Made by a program: the position numbers and the translations under genes. The notes below the pieces were generated by a model. That model made no database searches, was not told the origin of the DNA, and saw only the letters and a program-made list of their open reading frames with translations. Shown one piece after another: positions 26,576-35,050 of a DNA stretch of 64,000 nt. Source of the stretch: Bacillus sp. KH172YL63 (GTDB lineage: Bacteria > Bacillota > Bacilli > Bacillales > Bacillaceae_B); contig NZ_AP022842.1 in the NCBI RefSeq assembly GCF_011398925.1, forward strand, positions 3,842,001 through 3,906,000. The letters run 5' to 3'. Within the stretch, counting starts at the first letter, position 1, and each line of letters opens with the position of its first letter.

Positions 26576-27910
26576 TTATTTCAACACTCTCACTGCACCC
26601 AAATATCTTGGCTTGAAGTAGACATTATCCATACTAGTAACTTCTACTCCACGATCTCCTGAGTGTATGAATTTATTATCCCCCATATAAATTCCAACAT
26701 GGGATGGACCTGGCTTATATGTTGTAAATACAACTATGTCCCCTATTGCTGGCTTATTTACTCTAGGATTTTCATTCCACATTCCTGTGGTTGTCCTTGA
26801 AACATTAATTCCGTGCTGATTGTATACATATCCGATATATCCGCTACAATCAAATCCGCTCGGAGTTGTCCCTCCCCACTTATATGGGGTCCCGATATAT
26901 TTTTTTGCTGTTTCTATGATGACAGTTGGGTCAAATGTCAACATTGAAACAGCATGGTCAGATACAACTGAAGTTCCCCCGATAATCGTGAAATTGTTAA
27001 TATTATAGTTATTGATGGTTTCCTTCACAACTTTAGGAACGCTATCTGATTCTATCAGCATAATTGGCTCATCATTCTTTGCAGCCATGACAGATCCAGT
27101 AAGTGCATCTGCAAAACTCTCTCCTGTTGCAACCACTGTGTTACTTGAACCAGAAGCTGAATACAATGTTTTCACTACTTTAGTTGCTGTATCATAACGA
27201 TCAGATCCTGTGATTCTCTTTGGACTTGGCAATTGACGATAGACTTCATCGCTCACTACTTTATTTCCTCCGACGACAATGGTAGAGTCATATTGATGTA
27301 GTGACTTCTTTGTACTATCCGGAAGTACATTTGTACTAGTCAATAATATCGGTATAGCCTTGCTTGCAGCGTATGACGCTATGGCAAGACTATCAGGAAA
27401 ATTCTCACCGTACGTAATAATTGCTTTATTTCCTCCGACTATTTCTGCTATTTTAGCAGCTGTTGCATAACGATCTTTCCCAGCAACCCTTGTAACAACT
27501 ATTCCCATACTCGCAAGTTGTTGCGCTACCTCTTCACTAATAACTGATTTCCCACCTAATATGTATGCATGCTTTGCGTTCAGTCTATTAATCTCTTTAT
27601 TCACATCACCGGGTATACTCGACTTGGATACTAATAATATAGGAGCATTCATTTTATGTGCCAGTGGTGCCCCTGCTAAGGCATCCGGGAAATTATCTCC
27701 CACTGCAATTACGACGGTATCCGCTCCTTCAGGCCACCCTTGTTGAGAAACTTTTACAGAGGTATCATATCTATTTGTTCCACTTACTCTATCCACAGTC
27801 TTACCGCTTGCTTCAACTAATCCCCCACTATTGATTTGAAGTGCTAATCCAAAGACTAATATAAAAACAAACAACTTACATTTTCCAGATAATAAGTGTA
27901 ATTTTGACAT
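26576..27910 (-). CDS. NlpC/P60 endopeptidase with three N-terminal CWB2 repeats
   Basis: This 444-residue secreted wall hydrolase has a signal peptide at about 1-34, three CWB2 repeats at about 38-330, and an NlpC/P60 domain at about 333-444. The catalytic cysteine lies in GFDCSGY near residue 353, the histidine in PSHVGIYMGD near 402, and the third polar residue in FIHSGDRG. Family enzymes cleave stem-peptide bonds of peptidoglycan such as D-Glu-to-diamino-acid. The repeats precede the enzyme here, the reverse of the amidase. The ribosome-binding site is GGGGAG. It is divergent from the 1088-residue mosaic gene. Confidence 0.9.
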   Translation of the reverse strand: MSKLHLLSGKCKLFVFILVFGLALQINSGGLVEASGKTVDRVSGTNRYDTSVKVSQQGWPEGADTVVIAVGDNFPDALAGAPLAHKMNAPILLVSKSSIPGDVNKEINRLNAKHAYILGGKSVISEEVAQQLASMGIVVTRVAGKDRYATAAKIAEIVGGNKAIITYGENFPDSLAIASYAASKAIPILLTSTNVLPDSTKKSLHQYDSTIVVGGNKVVSDEVYRQLPSPKRITGSDRYDTATKVVKTLYSASGSSNTVVATGESFADALTGSVMAAKNDEPIMLIESDSVPKVVKETINNYNINNFTIIGGTSVVSDHAVSMLTFDPTVIIETAKKYIGTPYKWGGTTPSGFDCSGYIGYVYNQHGINVSRTTTGMWNENPRVNKPAIGDIVVFTTYKPGPSHVGIYMGDNKFIHSGDRGVEVTSMDNVYFKPRYLGAVRVLK

Positions 27911-28143
27911 TCTTTGTGCTCCCCATTTTCCTTTTTTCTACAAAATTTATTGTAACATTAATTTCACCAAATTATTTTACAATTACGTTACAAGTAAATA
28001 GATTATTTTAAATTTTCAAAAATAAGTATATAGGTACTAGTATCTAATTAACAAATATCTCCCATAAATTTTAAAGATTTGTAGAATTAGTATGAGAAAT
28101 CTCGTAAAGTATAGTGTGGATACATTTATTAGGAGGACTGAAA

Positions 28144-31100
28144 TTGTTAAAGAAAGTAACCTGTTACACCTTAGTATTTGTCACATTGCTATTTTGTTTA
28201 ATATTTGAACAACATTTTACTGAAGCAAGCAATGATTCCAATCGGATTGCCGGATTAGATCGATATGAAACTGCAGTTAAAATCTCAAAAAAAGGGTGGC
28301 CTTCCGGGACCAACATTGTCGTACTAACAAGGGGAGATCTATTTCCAGACGCACTAGCTGGTGCCCCGCTAGCCAGAAAATACGATGCTCCAATTCTACT
28401 TACATCTCAATCGAGACTACCTCAATCAACCAAAAATCAGATACTTGCATTAAAAGCAAAAAAAGTTGTGATTTTAGGGGGGCCTCAGGCCATTAGTTTA
28501 TCTATTGATAAAAATCTAAAAACATTAGGACTCAGTGTTGAAAGGATATATGGACAAGATCGTTACTCAACAGCCATTGAGATTTCCAAAAAATTAGGGA
28601 ATACGAATAATGAATTTATTATTACAACTGGGAAAGATTTTCCCGATGCGCTAGCAGTAGCTCCCTATGCCGCTGAGCATGCTATACCTATTTTACTCAG
28701 CAGACCAGATTCACTACCATCTGATGTTAAAAGTACTGTAAAAAATGCCAAAAAAACATATATTATAGGAGGAAAAAACGCATTATATGAAAGCATTGAC
28801 CCCCTTCTTCCTAATTCACAAAGAATTTCCGGTCCAACCAGATATGATACAGCCAACGAAATCATCTCAAATTTCTACCATGCTAACCCTAAAATGTATG
28901 TTAGTACTGGTACCAATTTCGCTGATGCACTCACAGGTTCTGTTTTAGCTGCTAAGCAAAAAACAGCCATATTATTAGTGGATCAAAATCAAACGAAGGG
29001 CGAAACGGAATATTTATTTAATCGAAATAGAGTACAGGATTTTAATATTCTAGGTGGTACATCTGCTGTTTCCGATCATGTACAAAAAGAACTTACCACC
29101 TTAATCAGTTCTGTAGATAAAGAAACAATCGGTGCTTCAAACGTAACGTCCAAACTATCAAAACTCTCTGCTACCCAAACACTTGCTATTAAAAAGAGCT
29201 ACAAACAAAGATTAAATGACACTATGCATATCACTGTAGGAAAAGAAGTGTCTAAAACATTTAACGAAGGTCAACTATTTGTCATTCCACCTACTACTGA
29301 ATTTCCAAATGGTTTCGTGGCCAAAATCATGTCTATTAATGAAGTAATGGGTACTATCACCATTAGCCAACCCTCTATTGGAGATGTGTTTGATAAACTA
29401 TCCTTGCATGATGAACAATCACTTTCTTTGGAGAAGTTAAATAATTTCGTCCTGAATGACGGGGTGTTTTTGAAAGTTGGTCAAAGCAAGATTTCGACCA
29501 TACAAGAATTAAACTCAATAAGAAATCTAAGCACAGATGACCTGACATTTTCCATATCATCAAGATGGATGGAAAAAGAAAATTTAAAGATGAATATTGC
29601 CGGAGAGATACAGCTACAAGACCTTAAAACAAGAACTGACACTGAATATGATGCAAACCGAGGAATTTCAACTTTTAATGTGAATCTTGACTATACAGAA
29701 AAATACAATACTACCCTTGATATAAATGGTTCTACAGATTCACTAGCGTCTGATTCACTGCCAACGTCCGACTGGACTACATTAAACGAAGACCAATCGG
29801 CGGCATCATTTGTATTAGGTTCTGTTTCGTACAAGCTTGGAAACATACCTCTACTGACGTCTGTGAAATTTGGTCAAGTTCACATGCCCGTCTCCCTGGC
29901 TATTACCTTTACTCTGGACTCAGAAGGAAAGGTTGCATCAGAGGCCCAATTCAGCGTCATAGAAGAAGAAAGGAATCAATTGGAACTTACTTGGAACGAA
30001 AAGACCCAACAGATTGAGACCGATCATCTGAATACTCCTATCACTCATAAACAAATGATTAATGGTAAAGTCGATGGAGCATTAACGAATAAAATAAACA
30101 TGAATGTTGGTTTACAGATCGCCAGTATCTTCCCATTTGAAACGAAGCATTATTTAACCTCCGTCCATAATTGGACTGGGGAAGGGATGTCGAACTTTAA
30201 TGTCCTTACTCAAGAAACCTTAAATAAATCAGGTTGTTTTACACAGCAGCTTGATATATCAAGAAAAGATATCCTTATCACAAGGTTACAAGCTTCTAAA
30301 ATAAACAAAAATACTATCATGGACAAAACTCTAGTCAATCATGATCTTGATTTTTGTGTGCAAACTGGAAATGTTTCAGGGGATGCATTCGCTGGAAGTA
30401 GTCTAGATCATTCAAACATTGCTGTTAAAGCTATGCAAAATAATGAACTGATGGGCACAGCGACTACCGATGAAGATGGAGGCTATGAATTATCACTGCC
30501 TGAGGGGAAATATACCTTATCATTTACCAAAAAAGGATATCAAACAGAAATCATTTACGATACAGAAATTAAACCTGACACCACTTTCACCTTACCTACA
30601 GTTAACTTGATAGAACTAGACAAAATTGGTAAGGGCTCGATTAATGGGAAGTTAATAGATGGAGTATCAGGAGAAGCTGTCACCAATGCAAAGATGATCA
30701 TTCGAAGTGGATTCCATCATTCAAATGGAGAAATCCTAATGGCAACGTACACGGATGAAAATGGAGAGTATGAGGTTCTAAACCTTCTTTCAGGACTTTA
30801 TTCTATCGAAGTGATAAAAGATGGATACATTTCATACTTATTTAACACTCATATCCAAAAAGGTACCAATATCAATCATCCAAATGAAAGTATCTCCCCC
30901 TTACTCGAACACGGAAAGACTAGATTTATTTTGAACTGGGGAAATCATGCAATGGATTTAGATTCACACTTTACCGGCCCAGGAACGAACAATAATCGCT
31001 TTCATCTCTATTGGGACGCACCACTGTATAAAGACAATGATGATATGATTGCAAGCTTGGATTTATTTGATAAAGAGGCGTTGACTGGACCTGAAACGAT

Positions 31101-31410
31101 AACATTACACCAGCAGAAACCGGGTTCTTATAAATACAGTGTATATAACTATTCTTATCGCTTACATGAAGGTTCAAATGCTTTAGCTAATTCTGAAGCC
31201 AAAATAGATATCTACCAGAACGGATCATTGAAAAAAACTTTATATGTTCCGAACGATCAACCTGGAAAACTTTGGACAGCATTTGAACTCAATAACAATG
31301 AAATAAACTATTTAAATATGATAAGTGATAATGAAGTAACATTGATGTCCAATATATCTGATTCCATTGATAACGCCATACTACCCTCTTTACAAAAAGA
31401 TAAAAAATAA
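28144..31410 (+). CDS. Surface mosaic: CWB2, unknown central region, two carboxypeptidase-regulatory-like domains, YfaP-like C-terminus
   Basis: This secreted protein of about 1088 residues has a signal peptide at 1-27 and three CWB2 repeats at about 32-322. A roughly 410-residue middle part of beta character I cannot assign follows. Two beta-sandwich repeats of carboxypeptidase-regulatory/CNA-B type lie at about 744-920 (TTDEDGGYELSLPEGKYTL and YTDENGEYEVLNLLSGLYSI). A C-terminal domain at about 926-1045 opens FILNWGNHAMDLDSHFTGP, resembling YfaP/DUF2135. Two cysteines (KSGCF and LDFCV) flank the end of the middle part and could form a disulfide. The start is the TTG at 28144, 7 nt after AGGAGG; an upstream GTG in frame has no ribosome-binding site. 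It looks like a stalk-type adhesin or ligand-binding surface protein. Confidence 0.8.
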   Translation: MLKKVTCYTLVFVTLLFCLIFEQHFTEASNDSNRIAGLDRYETAVKISKKGWPSGTNIVVLTRGDLFPDALAGAPLARKYDAPILLTSQSRLPQSTKNQILALKAKKVVILGGPQAISLSIDKNLKTLGLSVERIYGQDRYSTAIEISKKLGNTNNEFIITTGKDFPDALAVAPYAAEHAIPILLSRPDSLPSDVKSTVKNAKKTYIIGGKNALYESIDPLLPNSQRISGPTRYDTANEIISNFYHANPKMYVSTGTNFADALTGSVLAAKQKTAILLVDQNQTKGETEYLFNRNRVQDFNILGGTSAVSDHVQKELTTLISSVDKETIGASNVTSKLSKLSATQTLAIKKSYKQRLNDTMHITVGKEVSKTFNEGQLFVIPPTTEFPNGFVAKIMSINEVMGTITISQPSIGDVFDKLSLHDEQSLSLEKLNNFVLNDGVFLKVGQSKISTIQELNSIRNLSTDDLTFSISSRWMEKENLKMNIAGEIQLQDLKTRTDTEYDANRGISTFNVNLDYTEKYNTTLDINGSTDSLASDSLPTSDWTTLNEDQSAASFVLGSVSYKLGNIPLLTSVKFGQVHMPVSLAITFTLDSEGKVASEAQFSVIEEERNQLELTWNEKTQQIETDHLNTPITHKQMINGKVDGALTNKINMNVGLQIASIFPFETKHYLTSVHNWTGEGMSNFNVLTQETLNKSGCFTQQLDISRKDILITRLQASKINKNTIMDKTLVNHDLDFCVQTGNVSGDAFAGSSLDHSNIAVKAMQNNELMGTATTDEDGGYELSLPEGKYTLSFTKKGYQTEIIYDTEIKPDTTFTLPTVNLIELDKIGKGSINGKLIDGVSGEAVTNAKMIIRSGFHHSNGEILMATYTDENGEYEVLNLLSGLYSIEVIKDGYISYLFNTHIQKGTNINHPNESISPLLEHGKTRFILNWGNHAMDLDSHFTGPGTNNNRFHLYWDAPLYKDNDDMIASLDLFDKEALTGPETITLHQQKPGSYKYSVYNYSYRLHEGSNALANSEAKIDIYQNGSLKKTLYVPNDQPGKLWTAFELNNNEINYLNMISDNEVTLMSNISDSIDNAILPSLQKDKK

Positions 31411-31458
31411 TATTAGCAGCATAAGTAATATAGGCATTAACCACGCAAATAATAGTGA

Positions 31459-31488
31459 AAACCCCAGATCTAATGTGAACTGGGGTTT
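31459..31488 (+). terminator. Terminator-like hairpin after the mosaic gene
   Basis: A 9-bp perfect stem (AAACCCCAG paired with CTGGGGTTT) with a 12-nt loop lies about 50 bp after the stop. The T-tract is weak. Confidence 0.55.
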
Positions 31489-31534
31489 CGTTATGTTATT
31501 CACTTTTCATTAGGTTAGTTAAAGTCACGTGTAC

Positions 31535-31999
31535 TTACGGCTCCTTAGAGGAGTTTTTGCTTTGTGATTTGCTAATAGCATATTTTCTATTCTGTTTCTC
31601 CGCCATAATTGAATCAACTACCCAAAATGGAAGCGCAGATATACATCCATAAATGAATAACAAAGAAAAAGATCTAACATCTATTATGCTCATATCCATA
31701 TCCTCTAAATAGAGTACAACCGTAATAGCAGCAAATCCACCACCTAAAACATGAAATATCACAGATAGAATTTTTTTATCTCTAGGTAGATTCGCAAATT
31801 TCTCCCCAAGAAATTCAGATAATATAGACCAGATAGACGCATAAATCAAGAAAAGTGGAGACCACCAGACTACCATTAACCCAAAATAAAGAATATCCCA
31901 CCCCATGAGCACGGCACTCATTAAAATCATGAATAACAAAAAACCAATTAAAATCAATCCACTATACAATTTTCTACTTATTATTATTTTCAAGTCCAC
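31535..31999 (-). CDS. Hypothetical membrane protein, 154 aa
   Basis: This small protein has four predicted transmembrane helices (about 12-33, 36-60, 76-98 and 105-130) and a basic, serine-rich C-terminal tail that should be cytoplasmic. I recognise no motif or family. It is AT-rich and lies alone on the minus strand between the mosaic gene and the PIG-L operon. The reading frame is supported by length and the clean hydrophobic pattern. Confidence 0.6.
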   Translation of the reverse strand: MDLKIIISRKLYSGLILIGFLLFMILMSAVLMGWDILYFGLMVVWWSPLFLIYASIWSILSEFLGEKFANLPRDKKILSVIFHVLGGGFAAITVVLYLEDMDMSIIDVRSFSLLFIYGCISALPFWVVDSIMAEKQNRKYAISKSQSKNSSKEP

Positions 32000-32323
32000 T
32001 TGTCCACCTATCTCCCCATATATTCCAATAAAAGTATTTGTATCTTCTTCAACTATCTGTAATAGAATAACTATTTTTCACCATTTTATCATATGGATTC
32101 TTCTTGGATTCTTCTCACGGAATTATAAGTGAACGATGCAGTCATCCTTTATATGTACAATAATCTAGATTTTAATGAGATCTTCATTGATCACAAATGT
32201 GAATACAAACTATAGTTTAATGACAAATAAAGCAGGCTAACTCCCTTGGAATTAGCCTGCTATTTCAATGTCATCTATAGTTTCCACATAAGAAGGACAT
32301 TCTTAGAATAAGCGAATATATTG
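32000..32323. other. Intergenic region with a terminator
   Basis: No gene was found in these 324 bp. The PIG-L operon terminator lies at 32231-32261, and the promoter of the 154-residue membrane protein must lie toward 32000. Nothing else stands out. Confidence 0.45.
32231..32261 (-). terminator. Terminator of the toroid-LRR-PIG-L operon
   Basis: A 10-bp perfect stem (AGCAGGCTAA paired with TTAGCCTGCT) is followed on the minus strand by TTATTTG. It lies about 60 bp after the PIG-L stop. Confidence 0.75.
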
Positions 32324-33076
32324 CTATTGATCAATTAAGTGGTACTTACTTCTTGGGTCCCTTTCCAGCAAATTAAAATCATACGGAACAGAAATGATTC
32401 CAATAGAATACATCCTTCTTAAAGGATTCCATTCTTTATAAGGAATGGTAGCATTAACGATTGGTTGATCAAGAATTGATGAGTATGTCTCGTATACACC
32501 TTTAACTATATTTCTTTCGTTATTTTGGATATAAAATTTGGGTTCTTTCAGTAATCCATTTTTAAACAAATTATTTAACGCCAGTCCGGAGTTACGATGG
32601 TCGTTATGATCATCATGGTAGCTTAGAGCCATATGAATGGCTTCCGGAAAACGGGTTTTATACTTTAATACTGTTTCTTCCACCTGGTTGACAGTTGTTT
32701 TACCATCTTTTAACCGTGAGAAATGCATATTCTTTCTCTCAACCCCCAGGGCACTTAACGATCGAATGAATTCCAAGTTCCTGGCATCAGAAAATTCCTT
32801 TGTTGACATTGGGCTTAAATAATGCTTAACGACCTCTTTATTTACTGAATGAATAGCATTAGTCGCAGATCCATCGGTCAATAATACAACGTGCACTTCG
32901 TAGCCATTATGAACATAAAGGGTAATAGCGTGACCCATTGTTAGTAGTTCATCATCTTGATGTGGGGAGTAAAAAATGGCTACAGGTTTATTAATAGGTT
33001 CTTCCGCGCTAACATTGATTAGATTACAATGGAAAAAGAAGAGTAATGTACCTAAGATAAATGGTTTGAATTTCAT
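32324..33076 (-). CDS. Secreted PIG-L family deacetylase
   Basis: This 250-residue protein has an N-terminal signal peptide (about 1-24), so it acts outside the membrane. The PIG-L/LmbE fold carries its zinc-binding motif SPHQDDE near residue 37 and a second histidine region YHDDHNDHRNSG near 155. Family enzymes remove the acetyl group from N-acetylglucosamine-type residues on small molecules or glycans. Its ATG overlaps the stop of the LRR-CWB2 gene by one base (TAATG), so the two are translationally coupled. It has no CWB2 repeats of its own. Deacetylation of a wall glycan or of the material handled by its operon partners is inferred. Confidence 0.85.
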   Translation of the reverse strand: MKFKPFILGTLLFFFHCNLINVSAEEPINKPVAIFYSPHQDDELLTMGHAITLYVHNGYEVHVVLLTDGSATNAIHSVNKEVVKHYLSPMSTKEFSDARNLEFIRSLSALGVERKNMHFSRLKDGKTTVNQVEETVLKYKTRFPEAIHMALSYHDDHNDHRNSGLALNNLFKNGLLKEPKFYIQNNERNIVKGVYETYSSILDQPIVNATIPYKEWNPLRRMYSIGIISVPYDFNLLERDPRSKYHLIDQ

Positions 33077-35001
33077 TATTGTTCATTTAAACTCCCTTCA
33101 TATAATTTTGTAAGATTATAAATAACTTCATCCTCGATAACCGCTTTCCCACCTAGAACAGTAAAGTTTTCCACTGTGTAACCATTGAAAATATCCTGCG
33201 TTTCTACTGGGATTCCGGTTTTATTAACCAATAATAATGCAGCACTTTTTTTGGCTGCCAAGACCGAACCTGTCAAGGAATCGGCAAATCCATAACCATT
33301 TCCTATAAAGAAGGTAGTGCTTGTTCCATTTAACTCTTTAAATACTTTTGTGGCTGTCTCAAAGCGATTTTTACCGCCAATCCTTTGGGGAGATGGTAGT
33401 TCAGATAGGATCGAGTTACTTACTACTCCTTCGCCACCGACGACAATAGATTGATTTACATTCTCTAAAAAGCTCTTAGTTGAGTTTGGAAGTGAGTCTT
33501 TATCCGTTAATAATATTGGATAGCCCATGCGCGCAGCATATGGGGCAATTGATAACGCATCTGGGAAATTCTTCCCGTAAGCAATAATTGCTTTCTTAGG
33601 CTTCAAGTTTAATTCCTCTGCTATTAATCTAGCAGTATCAAAACGATCCTTACCCGAAACCCTTTTCGTAATCAACTGTATGGATTTCAATTCATCTTCC
33701 ACTTCTAAAGAGATGGCAGAGGATCCGCCCAATAGTATCACTTCTTCCGCTTGTAACCTTTCTATCTCCCTCTTCGTTTCGGTACTTAATCTATTCTTTT
33801 CCGTTAATAAAATCGGGGCATTCTTTTCATAAGCTAGGGTTACTCCAGCAAGGGCATCGGCAAATGAATCCCCTCTAGCTAAAAAGACAGTATGGGATTC
33901 TCCCCATCCTTCTTTGGATATTTCAACCGCCGTCGCATATCGGTTTGAACCAGCGAGCCGCTTTTCACCCATCTCAGGTAATTCTATGGGGTCATAGCTT
34001 ACATTTACCCCACGCTCTTTTAAAGTATAAATGATGTCCATCGCGTCTTCGTTTAAAGGGTTACCTTTTAACAAAACTGTTCCTTGAACAACTTCACTCA
34101 ACGCCCTTATGCTTTGAATTTCATTATTTTCTAAATTCACATAGCCCTTTGTCATACCTGATAAGCTTTTTATATCCTTAATTTTATTCCCCTGCAGCTC
34201 AAAATAATAGCCTCCTTTAGAATCTACTTGAATGCCATCTAAGGATTCTATACGATTATCAGCCGCTTTCACCACTTGAAGTTTAGATTTTGATAATGGG
34301 GATAAGGTGACTAAGTCATTATTGTTAATATTCAAGTACTTAAGGTTTTCAAGCGGCGATAATGCTTCAATGTCAGATAAGTGATTTTTAGATGCCGATA
34401 ACTCCGTTAGTGCAGACGCTTGTTGCAATCCATCTAAATTTTTCAGTTCATTGTTTGATGCATCAATATATAAAGAAGCTGCATCTTTAGGAAATGATGT
34501 GTTTTTTAGCGGTGTCAAACTTGCTATTCGGTTATCATTCAGGGCCAGACTTATTTCATTTCCTTGAAACGCCATAGATCGAAGAGGAGATATATCCATA
34601 ATGCGGTTATAACTTAAATCTAATAATGAAACTTTATTAAAGTCTTCCGGCACGGTTATCTCCTCTATTTGATTTTCCGCCAAGGACAATACCTCAAGAT
34701 TTTTTAATGGTTTTAATTCATTTATTCGTTTAAGATTATTGCCCTCAAGATAAAGCGATACTAAATTATCAGCATGCTGAATGCCTTCCAGATCACTTAT
34801 CCCCCAAAAACTCCCATCGAGGTTAACCAAATCTTCTAGTTGTATTAAAGAAATGTTAACTTTTTCATCAATATTATAATGGTACTTTACAACCTCCTCT
34901 AGGTTTGGATCTTTAATAATAGGTTCCGCCGCACCTACTGTTAGACCGAAACCGAAGAATGCTGTGACAATAACGACAAAGTTTACTATCAATAGTTTCA
35001 T
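33076..35001 (-). CDS. Leucine-rich-repeat surface protein with three CWB2 repeats
   Basis: This 641-residue secreted protein has a signal peptide at about 1-24, a helical cap (IKDPNLEEVVKYHYN), and roughly ten internalin-like leucine-rich repeats of about 21-24 residues at 55-330 (for example LVSLYLEGNNLKRINELKPL). Three CWB2 repeats fill about 346-641. The LRR part would be a concave binding surface for protein or glycan, and CWB2 replaces the LPXTG or GW anchors of Listeria internalins. It lies 49 bp after the toroid-CWB2 gene and is coupled to the PIG-L gene. Confidence 0.85.
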   Translation of the reverse strand: MKLLIVNFVVIVTAFFGFGLTVGAAEPIIKDPNLEEVVKYHYNIDEKVNISLIQLEDLVNLDGSFWGISDLEGIQHADNLVSLYLEGNNLKRINELKPLKNLEVLSLAENQIEEITVPEDFNKVSLLDLSYNRIMDISPLRSMAFQGNEISLALNDNRIASLTPLKNTSFPKDAASLYIDASNNELKNLDGLQQASALTELSASKNHLSDIEALSPLENLKYLNINNNDLVTLSPLSKSKLQVVKAADNRIESLDGIQVDSKGGYYFELQGNKIKDIKSLSGMTKGYVNLENNEIQSIRALSEVVQGTVLLKGNPLNEDAMDIIYTLKERGVNVSYDPIELPEMGEKRLAGSNRYATAVEISKEGWGESHTVFLARGDSFADALAGVTLAYEKNAPILLTEKNRLSTETKREIERLQAEEVILLGGSSAISLEVEDELKSIQLITKRVSGKDRFDTARLIAEELNLKPKKAIIAYGKNFPDALSIAPYAARMGYPILLTDKDSLPNSTKSFLENVNQSIVVGGEGVVSNSILSELPSPQRIGGKNRFETATKVFKELNGTSTTFFIGNGYGFADSLTGSVLAAKKSAALLLVNKTGIPVETQDIFNGYTVENFTVLGGKAVIEDEVIYNLTKLYEGSLNEQ

Positions 35002-35050
35002 AAATCCTCCTAAAGCATTTTAGTATGGTAAGAGATAAACAGAAAGTACA

